Notes: generated by a model from the sequence alone, not told the origin. Positions 1 through 9,634 are shown, counted from the first letter of the stretch. The stretch: 37,873 bases of DNA from Prorocentrum cordatum (GCA_963575745.1 CAUYUJ010005592.1:445293-483165); one strand, 5' to 3'. Numbers and translations: made by a program.

Positions 1-123
1 TTCAGGCTCAGTTTTTTCTTGGCGCTGCAGGTCGACCTTGCACCGCTTGTTCACGAGGGGCTTTAGCCCGGGGCGCCTCGCCCCCGCAATCCAGGCGACG
101 CGGCGGCTGATCTCGCGGTTCTC
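1..123 (-). CDS. partial exon of an unidentified gene, open at left edge
   Basis: On the minus strand the sequence reads open from position 123 to the window edge, giving about 41 codons that begin ENREISRRVAW and run through GLKPLVNKRCKV. It starts directly after CCTTCCAG|GAG, a good acceptor with the AG|G form seen at other exons here. The peptide is basic and has balanced composition, unlike the Ala/Arg-rich shadow frames around it. It is probably a downstream exon of the minus-strand gene at 715-2001, but the link is inferred from strand and spacing only. No domain is recognised. Confidence 0.45.
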
Positions 124-714
124 CTGGAAGGAACCTTTTTGTTTTCGCGTTTGTGTTTGCGGTTCGCATTCGCATAAAATGGAATAAGGATTAATGTATT
201 CAGGTTCTTCTGCGATGGAAGAAGGAGGGGCCTGCCCAGCTCGTTGCGCCAGCAGCCGCGGTCGACGCCCCCCCCCCGCCTTCGGCGACAAGGCGCCGCG
301 CGCGTCGCGCCAGCGCTGCCGGCGGCAGCGGCGCAGCCACCCCTTCCCGCGCGCCCGCGTCGGCCGCGCAAAGAACCCCCCCTGCTTCAGAAATTTCCAA
401 CCGCGCCAAACTGGCAACACCGAGCCGCAGAGGTCGCAACGAGTCGTCATGGTCATGGCGCTCGGGTGCGCGGGCTGAGCAAGGGCCAGACGGCTAGGGC
501 ATCATGTCCACGCGTCTCCCCTACCTTGCACTTTCCTACATGCATGGGGGCCCTTGGCCGAGGGGCCCCGTTCCCCCCCCCCGCCCCCTGCGACCCCCAT
601 ATCTTTTTTCTTTCTGCGCCAAGCGGCTACCGGCGCGCAAATCTTCGCCTATTCCACTGCCGCCCTACACTACCCCGCCACGAATGGCAAGCGGCACGCC
701 CGCTCGAAGATTAG
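124..714. other. non-coding GC-rich stretch, probably an intron
   Basis: Between the partial exon at 1-123 and the coding segments from 715 there is GC-rich sequence with C-runs at 272-280 and 573-581. Reading frames here are Arg/Pro/Ala-rich and overlap on both strands, which is usual for random high-GC DNA. No gene or site could be supported. It is likely intron if both flanking minus-strand segments belong to one gene. Confidence 0.4.
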
Positions 715-2001
715 CTAGGGTAACGCATGCTCCTTCGCCTCTTGCAGGCCTACCTCGCCCGCGTTGAGCTGCTCCTTCACCTGGCGGCCGATTTCCAAGA
801 GATGCCCCCTGCTGGCTGCGCAGCGCATTCCCCCGAAGGAGATGAGCTGCGAGCCGCCCTTCGCGCGGGGGCCCACGGAGTGGCTCTTCTTGTAGTGCTG
901 TCGAACTGCTCGGTCTTGCAGTCGAACGCGCGGCCTTTCTCGTCCGCGAATTTGTCGGGATCGGCGGCCGCGGGCTTCGCCTTCGGGAGCTCGGCGGCCG
1001 CGGGCTTCGCCTTGAGCCCGGCGGCCGCGGGCTTCGCCTTGGCGGCCGCGGGCATCGGGGGCATGCCCTTCATGCCGAGTGCGATATACTCGGCGTCGTC
1101 GTCTTCCTCGGGCCCCTCGGCCTCGTCGGCCGCGCCCGCCCCCCCCCCTCCTCGCCCTCGCCCTCCTCGTCTGCGTCCATGGCCAGGTCCTCGTCCTCGA
1201 CGCGCCGGGCGTCAGTCGCCGCCGCGGGCTTCTCATTGTTCCCGCTCGTCTTATTATTGGCCCGGTTCCTTATTCACGGGCGGGTTCTTCTTCCGCACTG
1301 CGAAGTCGGCCCCGGTGATCTCCGACGCCCACGTCACGCCGTCGGCGCGGATGGCCACGCGCACCCCCTTCTCGCCAGGGGCCAAGTCGAATCCCTGAGC
1401 TCCCCGCTGTCGTCGGTCTCCTTGGGCCCCATTCGGTTGTTGTCCACCTCGCGGACGCTAGCGCGCTTCGGCGCGAGCTTCTTGGCCGCGGGGGGCGTCG
1501 GCAAGTCCGCGGGCGATTGCTTCCGCGTCAACCTCCTCCTCGCCGTAGTCAGGGCTGCGCTCGAGCTCGGACTCGGGCAACCCAGGGCAACAGAGACGCC
1601 CTCTTGTCCGGCGTGCGCGGGGCGTCGCTCCCTCGCGGGCGCGCTGCTGCAGCGTTCGGGCGACGGCGGCAGTCGCGGGAGCCAGCTTCTTGACGCCCTT
1701 ATGCTTGTCAGCGCTGCGTCGCCTGCTTCGCGGCGTTCGCCCAACTCGCCCGCTCGGGCTTCGAGAGCTCGGGCGAGTGGTCCTTGGCGGCCTTGGCGAG
1801 GGGCGGCGCAGGCGCGCGCGGCGGCAGGGCCGCCAAGTCGACCAAGACAGCCCTGTTGAGGCGCACCGTCTCCTCGACATCGCTTTGCGCCGGGTAGCGG
1901 GTGATGCCGAGCGCGCGCGTCTTGCGCAGATCCGCGAGCGCTTCGGGGTCGCCGATGCACGTGGCCCTGGGGCACTCGCGCCAGCTAAAATCCGCGGCCA
2001 T
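715..2001 (-). pseudogene. Ala/Pro/Lys-rich gene, interrupted by frame changes or short introns
   Basis: A minus-strand ATG at 2001 opens a plausible protein (MAADFSWRECPRATCIGD...) that runs to about 1710. Protein-like sequence then continues in other frames: HKGVKKLAPATAAVARTLQQ near 1690-1630, KKLAPKRASVREVDNNRMGP near 1490-1430, a phase-0 segment after CTCAG|GGA at 1394 (FDLAPGEKGVRVAIRADGV), an acidic stretch near 1240-1140, and KAKPAAA repeats followed by DKFADEKGRAFDCK. The last part (SVGPRAKGGSQLISFGGMR... to EAKEHALP) reaches a stop at 715. At least five frame changes are needed. Some may be introns, such as the one ending at 1395; others, such as the one near 1705, look like single-base indels. 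No known domain is visible. It may be a decaying gene or a real gene with assembly errors. Confidence 0.5.
961..1055. repeat. short in-gene tandem repeat encoding KAKPAAA
   Basis: The unit CGGCGGCCGCGGGCTTCGCC occurs four times with variable short linkers (the last copy diverges). On the minus strand it encodes a repeated Lys-Ala-Lys-Pro-Ala-Ala-Ala motif, an Ala/Pro/Lys low-complexity linker of the sort common in dinoflagellate proteins. Confidence 0.7.
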
Positions 2002-4200
2002 CTTTTAACGGGGTGAACAGCTGCGGCGACATACCCCCCCCTCCTCCTCCCTCGCGCCGAGGGGCTCCTCAGACGAGGGGCCCCTGGCCGCCGCCTCATG
2101 CGTGCGAGGGGCCCCATGGCCGCTGTCTCAGAACGCCAGTTCGGCTTTTTCCTAACGCCCATGTTGGGCCTCTGGGAAAATCAGCCGATCGACGTAGATT
2201 GGGTTTTTGTTTACAGAAAACATATCTAAACATATCGACCCCACAAGGCTTTATTTAGATCGCCCAGTTTTATTTCGATAGGCGGATCTACATAGATCGG
2301 CACCGCTCTAAATTTATAGGACCAGTCAAAATAGGTACGAACATCTTCTCATGGCCTGTGCGATGCTCGCGCAAGACCGCGCGGCCGTCTAAATCGCCGC
2401 GCTGCGGCGGGCCGTGGGCGCGCGTGTCATGGGCGCATTCTGCATTTCAGCTCCGTTGTTCTGGCAGCACAGAAGACTAAAGCGCGCGTCGCCTCCCCGG
2501 CAATGGGGCGCGCGGGCCAGGTCAGCGCGCCCAGCGACGGCTCGTTCAAGCGCGAGGGCGAGACAGGGCGCGGCATGCGCGGCGCCGCGTGCGTGCGTCT
2601 GGCCAAGTGCCGCAGCATTGGTTAACATATCTGCCGCGCTTTCTCGACGCTGCCAGCCGATCGCGCAAACTCGCGCGTGGGCCCCCATTGGGCCCCGAGC
2701 TGCTCGCAGCGCGACGTGCAGCAGACGGCCTGCAGGCGCGCCCCCTCGCGATCCATGCGATGGCGCGCGGGCCCGCCTCGGCCGTGGAGATTCTGGGGGG
2801 CGGTGGGGGTGGGGGGGGGGGGGGGCGCTGTGCTGGCCGAGCTATTCGCGGGCGGCGTGCCCGCGTTCCCCGCGCTTGGCCATGGGCCGCGCGCGGCGGC
2901 CATCGGAGAACATCGTCGCAGGCCACCTGCGGCGGCTAGCAGATCAGCTGCGCGCCGAACAGCTATCCGAACATGCTGCGGCGCGACGCCCGCGACGCGA
3001 GGTTCGAACCCATGACGAATTGGGGGGCGTCGGCAGGGGGCTCATGCTCGACGTCGCGGAGGGGGGCGTCGCCTGCGCGCGCCCCGCGGCGAGGTTGAGC
3101 GAGGGGCGTCAGAGCGAGGCGTCGCCTAGCTCCAGCTGCAGCAACTCCCATAAGGACAACGACGACTGGCAACTTACTCGGCGTCGCATGTCCGAGCTGA
3201 GTTCGCGAAAGCGCCGCCGACGCGCGCGTCGCGAACTGCGTTCGCGAACGCGACGTTGTGCATCATGGGGGGGGGGGGGGCATAAAGACACGCCGGTGCT
3301 CGACGTCCCCCTTGGAGGCGCGCGCCCGACCCGAACGCGCGGCGCGCTCAGATTGCAGAATGTCGATTCCCGAACGGCGCGGCCAGAGAGCGCCCGCCAC
3401 GACGCGTGCACTTCAGCATTTTCCGCCGGGCGCGTCGCCCCCGGGGGGGCGACGCGCGCGCAGCGTGGGCGCGTTCGGGTGGCGCCGACGTCGGGGGCGC
3501 GGGGGGAATGCGAAGAGCCTCGCATGTCGCGAACTAGGTTCGCGAACGCGGTTTCGCGAGCCACGCCAGTGAAGGGCGACCGCCTTGCACTACGCTCGCG
3601 GTGCAGCATGCCGGCGTTGGCTGCGCAAAAATTATCGGGGCGGCCGACATGGGTGCGGAAAGAATGGGTACAATGCCCAACGGCAATTCCTGTTCATTTT
3701 GAACAGGACTCGCTGTCCGCGCCGCCGCGGCTTGTGATTATTTGAGACAGAAGGCCGCTTGCCCAACAGCGGCCGCTGTTGGTTTTGGACAACATTTGTT
3801 GTTGGGCATTGCGTTCATTTTTCCGTGCCCATTTCGGGCGCCCAAAAACTAATCGATTGCTTGCCCCGCCAGAAGTTCGCTGCCACCCTCTCCTTTCGGT
3901 CGCAGCCGAAGCTTTTTATGAGGGGCCCGTGTGGTAGGTCCTCGTGCAGGACAAATTTTTATGAGCAGGGTGGTTCGTAGAACCCTTTCCTTGCCCTGTT
4001 CTGCACTGTTTACTAGTAGTGCGGCCAAGATGTCGGGCCTCGGCGGTGGCCTGGGCGTTTCGCGACCGGACTGCCAGCGACGCGCGACGAGCGCGATTGA
4101 GCACCAGATTCGAACGGTAGGTCACCAGTGTAGCAGCATTCGATTCGGACCGCCGATTCGGCCCAGGCCTGGCCAGGCAACGCGCCCTCTAAAATTCCCC
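2002..4200. other. no gene seen; GC-rich DNA with an AT-rich island and palindromes
   Basis: Long overlapping frames exist on both strands but are Arg/Ala/Pro/Gly-rich and show no domain, so I do not call them genes. Positions 2160-2345 form a clearly AT-richer island. G/C homopolymers occur at 2808-2826 and 3267-3280. The octamer TTCGCGAA appears at about 3202, 3241, 3535 and 3553. Perfect or near-perfect palindromes cluster at 3689-3808. Nothing here could be assigned a function. Confidence 0.5.
3763..3782. repeat. perfect 20-bp palindrome
   Basis: CCAACAGCGG followed immediately by its exact reverse complement CCGCTGTTGG gives a 20-bp perfect palindrome. It sits inside a longer imperfect inverted repeat (GCCCAACA at 3761 and TGTTGGGC near 3801-3808). 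Another hairpin, CCTGTTCA-TTT-TGAACAGG, lies at 3689-3707. Confidence 0.85.
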
Positions 4201-4235
4201 CCCGGGTGCTGTCAGACCCTGCTTCGCACATTAGT

Positions 4236-4436
4236 ATACTCTTCCTCTCCTCCTCCTCCTCCTCCTCCTCCTTTTCCTTTCCCTCCTCCTCCTACCCCCC
4301 ACTTCCACAGTTTCGCCCTTCCCCTCCCCGCCCCTGCGCCCGCCAGGCGTGGTCGCGCGCGTGTCCCGGCGGCTCCGCCGGCGCAGCCTGCCAGATGAGG
4401 AGGAGGAGAAGGAGGAAAAGGAAGAGGAGGAGTAGG
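4236..4436. repeat. (CCT)n tract facing a (GGA)n tract
   Basis: A pyrimidine tract of CCT/TTCC units at about 4236-4300 is followed roughly 100 bp later by a purine tract of GGA/GAAGG units at about 4394-4436. The two are near-complementary and could fold back on each other, with the intervening GC-rich sequence as loop. They may be independent microsatellites. Confidence 0.6.
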
Positions 4437-4759
4437 ATGACTGGTGTAAACACAAGAATCATCAACGATGTTTGAAAAGCCCTCCTTCCAAGCTCCCGGG
4501 TCATAGACCCCATGCAACGGTTCATTTCCACTCGAGGAACTGCCACGTTGGAAGACAACCGTTTGAATATTCTGAAGCATGCCAAAGCATATGTCCCAGA
4601 ATCCCAACGACACGGATCAACCTGACAGCTGCGTCTTGACGACCTTGAATCGTTCCAGAAAGCCGTTCTTGGGACTTCAACGCCACGAACCAACGTAACT
4701 GTTGCACCCTCATAATCCATAATCCGTTCAAAACACCGTTTCTGGTACGTGGATCATTA

Positions 4760-5085
4760 AAACCAGTGAAAGTCTTGGAAGGTTTCAAAACGAATGGTCG
4801 CGGACCGAAGGCGAGAACCACATTTTGAAAAAGAACCGCCAACAATTTTTGCACATCCTGCAAATGTTTCACACGAGTGCGCGCGGGCATTGGGCGAGAG
4901 CCACTGTCAACAAAAACGGCCCGCCTTCAATCCGTGAAATTCTTGCAGAGTTTGAAAACGAATGCGCGCGTCGCTAAAGCGAAAATCACATTTGGAAAAC
5001 CGCCCGCTCTCAACCCGTGAAACATTTCATGACAAAAAAACGACTGCGCGCGGCGCGAAGGCGACAACCACATCTTGAAGACGCA
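4760..5085. repeat. degenerate tandem repeat, three copies
   Basis: Three diverged copies share the order: CCNGTGAAA, a short spacer, AAAACGAATGCGCGCG (or a variant), GCGAAGGCGANAACCACAT and TTGAAAA. The copies begin near 4762, 4935 and 5016. The surrounding 4455-5225 is less GC-rich than its flanks and has no convincing coding frame. Confidence 0.55.
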
Positions 5086-5227
5086 TTCTGAGACGGCCCA
5101 CCCTCCATTTGCGAAACTGCTTTCATGTGCTAAACTTCCCGGTCGTAAATGGTGGGGAAATATCAAGCGAAACGCCCCACCCGCCTTAGAAACTGGCTTC
5201 GAGGTGCGACAGGGACATGTGATGCAT

Positions 5228-5350
5228 AAGGAAAACAATGAAGGAAACGGAGGAGGATCAAGAGGAGGAGGAGGTGGAGGAAAAGGAGGAGGAGGAGGAC
5301 AACGACGACGAGGTGAAAGAGGAGGAGGAGGAGGAGGAGGAGGAGGAGGA
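5228..5350. repeat. purine-rich (GGA)n low-complexity tract next to assembly gap
   Basis: GGA/GAA units run from about 5228 up to the first N at 5351, ending in a pure GGA array. The tract most likely caused the assembly break. Confidence 0.8.
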
Positions 5351-5450
5351 NNNNNNNNNNNNNNNNNNNNNNNNNNNNNNNNNNNNNNNNNNNNNNNNNN
5401 NNNNNNNNNNNNNNNNNNNNNNNNNNNNNNNNNNNNNNNNNNNNNNNNNN
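5351..5450. other. assembly gap of 100 N
   Basis: Exactly 100 N are present, the usual placeholder for a gap of unknown length. It removes any 5' exon or start of the EEP gene that follows. Confidence 0.99.
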
Positions 5451-5451
5451 A

Positions 5452-7172
5452 GTGTTGTCGTCGCGGAGAACCTGGAAACGGGTGCCCATCATCGAGACAA
5501 GCAATCTGTCGGAAAAACAAAGAGCTCTTGTCGACGCATGGGAGGAGAAAGCGGAGTTCGAAGCGGGACGGGTCGGCTTCTACGTGGCCAACTTCGGAGG
5601 GACTGCAGCTAGACCCACGCAACGCGCGGACGAGTGGGCGCAGCTCCGCGCGAACCTTGCCCAGATCATCGCCCTCTGCGAGTGCGACGACGAGACCTGC
5701 GCGGTACTCAGTGGGGAGCACGACGCGAGGGACAGTGCAGCCGCAGTTGCGGACGATAGGTTTCGGAGTCGGACTCAATACAACTACCTGTGCGTTAAGG
5801 GCGGCGAGCCATCAGGGACCCTCCTTGTTGGCATGAGGGACCGCAGTGGCGGCCACAGTGAACACGTAGACTTTGCGAGACTCTTCCACAAGCAGGAGAA
5901 GTCCAAAACGAAGAAGAAGAAGAAACAGTCCGCAGTTGCGGAGGCTCCTGCGCCAAAGCTGCACAACAAGTACTCCAGGGCGATGGTGGTGCGCGTCCAC
6001 CTGGACCAGGCCGTGACCCATTTGGGGGGCTCCTTCAACGTCAAGGCGGTGCACGTCCACCACAGCTTGGCCAACCAAGACTGGGGCGTCACGAAGCTCC
6101 ATGAGTTCTACAACTGGTTCGTCGCCTACGTCAGGGAATGGGACGTGAAGGTCTGCATGGGGGACTTCAACATGTGCATGTTCCAGCTTGTGTCCTGTGC
6201 CGCAATTGCGGCCTGACTGTGGACGTCGCCGCGTGGACCCCCTGGAAGACAGCAGGCGGCCAGCCCAGGGCAGACAGCATGGCGATTTTGTTCATAAACT
6301 GTCCTGGGCAGTACAAGCTTCACCATGGCCTGAGTGTTCTGCACAACCGTGAGGGGGGATTCTTGACGACCCAGCATGATCCGTCTTTCCCTGTCTTCGA
6401 CTACACGAATGGCCCTGGGAAGATGCTTCAGACTTACGTGCCCAAGGCTGAGCCCGTTGAAAACAAGATGCGCGCCTTCCTGACGCCATCTGGCGAATCC
6501 TTGACCGCAGATGCGGAGCTCGAGCAAAGGATGGCGCGCAGGGAACGCGACGATTGGGTGCGCTATCCCTTCAGAGTGAAGCAGGGCAACCTCGACGACA
6601 AGATATGGCATGGCGCCTTCGGCAGGGCGAGGCACGGAGCGCACTTCCCTCTGGTGGCTTTCACGCACAATACGTGCCGCAGGTCACCTGAAAGACTCGC
6701 CGCGAGGTTTGAACGCAGGAAGGGCGGCAGGAAGGGCGGCAAGAAGGGCGGCAAGAAGGGCAGCTACGCGGACACCGCAGTTGCGGGGAAGGGCGTCCGA
6801 CCCCAGATGGGAACCGCAGTTGCGGGGAGAGACGCTGGGGCTGAGCGAGCTGGGAACACGCCACCGCCGCAAGCTGCCAACGGCGACGATGCGACCCCTT
6901 CTAGTGCCGCAGTGGCGGCTGGGTCCTGGGACGCCAGCGGCAGCGGCGCATGGGAGGCGCGCAGTCCCGCCACGAGATGGCAGGGCTGGTCCTGGTGGGA
7001 CTGGAGCTCGAGCGAATGGGGCGCTGATGGCGCGCAGTGGTGGCCCTCGGATCATGCCGCAGTTGCGGACAATGCCCCTGAGGGCTCGCCTCCTCAGCGT
7101 GAAGTCGAGTGGGGCTCGAGCGGGCGACCTGCCGAGCGCCCTCCGTGGAGCTTCGTGGGGCAGCGTTGGTGA
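5452..7172 (+). CDS. EEP-fold (endonuclease/exonuclease/phosphatase) protein, one frameshift, 5' end in gap
   Basis: Coding sequence starts at the gap and reads RRTWKRVPIIETSNLSEKQR onward. EEP family signs are a Glu in ALCECD (residue about 77, position for metal binding), GDFNM near 6158-6172 (Asp-x-Asn), and a late His in AHFPLVAFTHN (about 6640-6670). The frame closes at 6216, but clear protein (TVDVAAWTPWK..., PFRVKQGNLDDKIWHGAF) continues from about 6199 in another frame to the TGA at 7170-7172, so a one-base shift lies near 6185-6200. The C-terminal part has a basic KGG repeat (6717-6765) and then a Gly/Ala/Trp-rich tail. EEP enzymes cut nucleic acids or phosphoesters; without an RT domain the role is unknown. 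It may derive from a retroelement nuclease. Internal ATG choices are uncertain because the 5' end is missing. Confidence 0.7.
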
Positions 7173-7223
7173 TGGCCGCAGTTGCGGGCAAGTGGAGCAT
7201 GATGTTGATTGCCGCAGTTGCGG
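5741..7223. repeat. cluster of eleven 12-bp palindromes, CCGCA-NN-TGCGG
   Basis: Copies with arms CCGCA/TGCGG (or GGCGG) around a two-base centre lie at 5741-5752, 5841-5852, 5930-5941, 6200-6211, 6505-6516, 6775-6786, 6814-6825, 6907-6918, 7057-7068, 7176-7187 and 7212-7223. Nine are in the EEP coding sequence and two just after its stop. Seven of the nine coding copies are read in the same phase and give Ala-Val-Ala or Ala-Asp-Ala. I saw no such cluster elsewhere in the window. Confidence 0.9.
6717..6765 (+). repeat. 12-bp tandem repeat encoding a basic KGG tail
   Basis: About four units of GGAAGGGCGGCA / AGAAGGGCGGCA are in tandem. They encode Lys/Arg-Gly-Gly repeats in the EEP protein, a positively charged stretch that could bind nucleic acid or act in nuclear import. 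Confidence 0.8.
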
Positions 7224-7288
7224 ACAGTGTACGCTGGAAAAATCATCATCATCATCAATCATAATCATCATCAGATCATCATATCATA

Positions 7289-7356
7289 CGTTCAAAGCAG
7301 TGCCGGGGCACTGCTTTGAACGCGTTCAAAGCAGTGCCGGGGCACTGCTTTCGATC
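7289..7356. repeat. two tandem 34-bp hairpins after the EEP gene
   Basis: CGTTCAAAGCAGTGCC-GG-GGCACTGCTTTGAACG is a perfect 16-bp-arm inverted repeat at 7289-7322. A second copy follows at once at 7323-7356 with the right arm diverged at its end (TTTCGATCG). They lie about 120 bp after the stop codon, after a (CAT)n stretch at 7242-7285. They might form strong RNA or DNA hairpins in the 3' untranslated region. Confidence 0.9.
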
Positions 7357-7680
7357 GTCGCCTCGTCGCCGTTATAAGGGCTTTCGGATTAAGCTTGTAT
7401 GTTTGCATATCCATGTGTGTATACATGTATATTAATTTGCAGTATGTACATATTCATGCGCAGGCATGCGTGCATGCAGGTATAGACATACATCTATTTC
7501 TATGTGGGAAACATTCACATGTATTGGCTTGTTGTACAATCGCATGATCTGCCCGCATGCCCATATGATATGTATGCCAACGTTATGCCCATCATCTATT
7601 TTCTTTGACTGCCTTCACTCCAGGAGTTGGTCGATTCAGAGCTTGAAGCGTCAGCCAATCATACCTTCAAGCTGATCGTG
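7357..7680. other. AT-richer spacer, no gene seen
   Basis: The stretch is richer in A+T and in alternating purine-pyrimidine steps (CATG, TATACATG, GCATGCGTGCATGC). No coding frame or RNA gene is supported. Confidence 0.5.
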
Positions 7681-8190
7681 ATCTGGAGCCTCTGGAGCCT
7701 CTGGAGCCCCTGGAGCCTCTGGAGCATCTGGAGCCTCTGGAGGCTCTGGAGCCTCTGGAGCCTCTGGAGCTGGTTAGCCTCTGGAGCCCCTGGAGCTTAA
7801 TTAGGGCCAGCTGTTTAGGGGCCTCTGGGGCCTCGGAGTTTAGGGGCCTCGTTGGCGCCTTTGGGTTCTACTCAGCAGAATCTGTGAGTTTTCTTTCTCA
7901 GAGTCTTGGATCCCACAGATCTCTGTAGCTCGAGCGCTCGGGCATGTGCAGCACAATGCACGCGTGCATCTGGAGCCTCTGGAGCCTCTGGAGCCTCCGG
8001 AGCTGGTTAGCCTCTGGAGCCCCAGGAGCTTAATCAGGGCCAGCTGTTTAGGGGCCTCTGGAGCCTCGGAGTTTAGGGGCCTCGCTGGCGCCTTTGGGTT
8101 CTACTCAGTAGAGTCTGTGCGTTTTCTTCTTCAGAGTCTTGGATCCCGCAGATCTCTGTAGCTCAAGCGCTCGGGCATATCCAGCACATA
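7681..8190. repeat. (GGAGCCTCT)n minisatellite within a 232-bp tandem duplication
   Basis: Nine-base units of GGAGCCTCT are tandem at 7685-7770 and again at 7970-8000. The following sequence, from TGGTTAGCCT at 7771 through GCGCTCGGGCAT near 7945, is repeated at offset 232 (8003 to about 8178) with few differences. There are two copies in all. Confidence 0.85.
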
Positions 8191-8269
8191 AAACACACAT
8201 GGCGGGCTGGTGGCTGGCGAGCGCGGCAGGGCTCTTAAAGTATGAAAGAGCGTGTTCTACCGCTGCTGG

Positions 8270-8440
8270 CGGAAAACCGGGGGGGTCACTACCGGTTCGA
8301 ACCCCCCCCCCCCTTCCGGAAAACCAGGGGGGGTTAACTGCCGGTTCGAACCCCTCCCCCCCTCCCCCCAGCTATCATGAAAAAGGGGGGGGGGGGGGGG
8401 TCACTGCCGGTTCGAACCCCCCCCCCCCCTCGAAAACTTG
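8270..8440. repeat. left inverted-repeat cluster (three copies, + orientation)
   Basis: Three copies of a unit GGAAAACC, G-run, TCACTRCCGGTTCGAACCCC, C-run occur; the cores are at 8286-8305, about 8334-8353 and 8401-8420. They are the reverse complements of a cluster at 9080-9240. The 10-bp palindrome GGTTCGAACC resembles a tRNA T-arm/B box, but no A box or cloverleaf is seen. Confidence 0.8.
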
Positions 8441-9060
8441 CGCGGGGGTGCGGACAGTGGTGGGGACGGTGTTGGTGGGGACAGTGGCGAGGGGACAGCG
8501 GGGCAGCGGTGGGGACAGTGGGACAGTGGGACAGCGGTGGGGACGGCAGTGGTGGGGACAGTGGCGGGGGCAATGGTGGGCACAGGGGGGGCAGTGGACA
8601 GTGGTGGGGGCGGTGGTGGTGGGGGCAGTGGTGTGGGGACAGTGGGAATGAGGTGGAAACAGTGGGGCAGTGGAGGGTACAATGGTGGTGGGGACAGTGG
8701 TAAAGGCGGTGGCGAGGACGGCGGTGGGACAATGGGACAGAGGTACAGTGGGGACAGTGGTGGGGACAGTGGGGACAGTGGTGGGAACAGTTGGATTTTC
8801 AGTGGGACAGCGGAGGAGTCAGTGGGACAGTGGGGACAGTGAGGATAGGCAGTGGTTGGGTCCGTGGAGACAGTGGGGAGTGGAACCGTGGTGGGAACAG
8901 TGGTGGGAACAGTGGGGACAGTGCGACAGTGGTGGGGGCACTGGTGGGGACAGTAGGGACGGTGGTGGAACCAGTGGGGACAGTGGTGGTGAGGACAGTG
9001 GTGCTGGGAACAACAGTGGGGGATGTGATGCGGACTGTGGTAGGGACCGGGAGTCGTTTG
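8441..9060. repeat. GTGGGGACA minisatellite array
   Basis: About 600 bp of degenerate units of 6-12 bases built on GTGGGGACAGTGG, almost free of C on the plus strand. It is strongly G-skewed and has potential for G-quadruplexes. All reading frames through it are Gly/Thr/Val/Trp or Pro/His/Cys low-complexity peptides and are not genes. Confidence 0.9.
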
Positions 9061-9079
9061 CTGGCGGTGCGTGGGGGGA

Positions 9080-9240
9080 GGGGGTCGAACCGGTAGTGAC
9101 CCCCTCCGGTTTTCGAGGGGGGGGGGGGTCGAACCGGTAGTGGACCCCTCACACCCAGTTTTCCGGAATTTCTGGAGAGGGGGGGGGGGGGGTATTAAGG
9201 TTCGAACCGTAGTGGCCCCCACCCCCCGTTTTCGAGGGCG
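9080..9240. repeat. right inverted-repeat cluster (three copies, reverse orientation)
   Basis: TCGAACCGGTAGTGACCCCC and two variants are present at about 9089-9106, 9129-9147 and 9201-9219, each followed by CCGGTTTTCGAGG-like sequence or a variant of it. They mirror the left cluster at 8270-8440, so the minisatellite between is bracketed by inverted repeats. Confidence 0.8.
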
Positions 9241-9380
9241 GAGGGGGGGGGGGGGGGAAGGGGTTTAGGGGGTGGGGGTGGTTTTTGCCGGGAGAAGGGG
9301 GGGGGGGGGGCTTCCAGCAGGGGTGGGTGGGTGGGATTTTCGGAGGGGGGGAAGGGGGACCCCCGGGTTCCGGAGGAAAA
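9241..9380. repeat. G-run rich segment
   Basis: Many G-runs of 5-14 (for example 9246-9258, 9297-9310, 9321-9334, 9345-9351) are consistent with G-quadruplex formation. They are also a known source of sequencing length errors. No gene is seen here or in 9381-9560. Confidence 0.7.
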
Positions 9381-9634
9381 GGTTGGCAATTTTCCACAGT
9401 AAAGCGGCGGTGGATCACGCTCTCTCTAAAGTAAAGACGCATGCTCCTCGCGCACGAAAACTCGTCGCGAGGCTTGCGCCAGTGGCGAAGTGGGCTCGGC
9501 CGAACCCAAACTGCAGATGGCCATATAAGCTTTGAAACACCACGCGTTTTCTCAGCGCCATCATCGGACTCCTCTTTCGGGGTTCCCTTCGGCGCACCAT
9601 CGTGCGTCGCCGGAGACCTGACCGCTCAACTCAC

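Noticed and set aside
2414-3745. Long plus-strand frame of about 440 codons and several overlapping frames
   Set aside because: Arg/Ala/Pro/Gly-rich composition with open frames on both strands at once, as expected of random high-GC DNA. No domain and no splice-bounded exon.
8286-8305. tRNA gene fragment suggested by GGTTCGAACC
   Set aside because: No A box, acceptor stem or anticodon arm found near any of the six copies. Also rejected for GGTTCGAACCC at about 3002.
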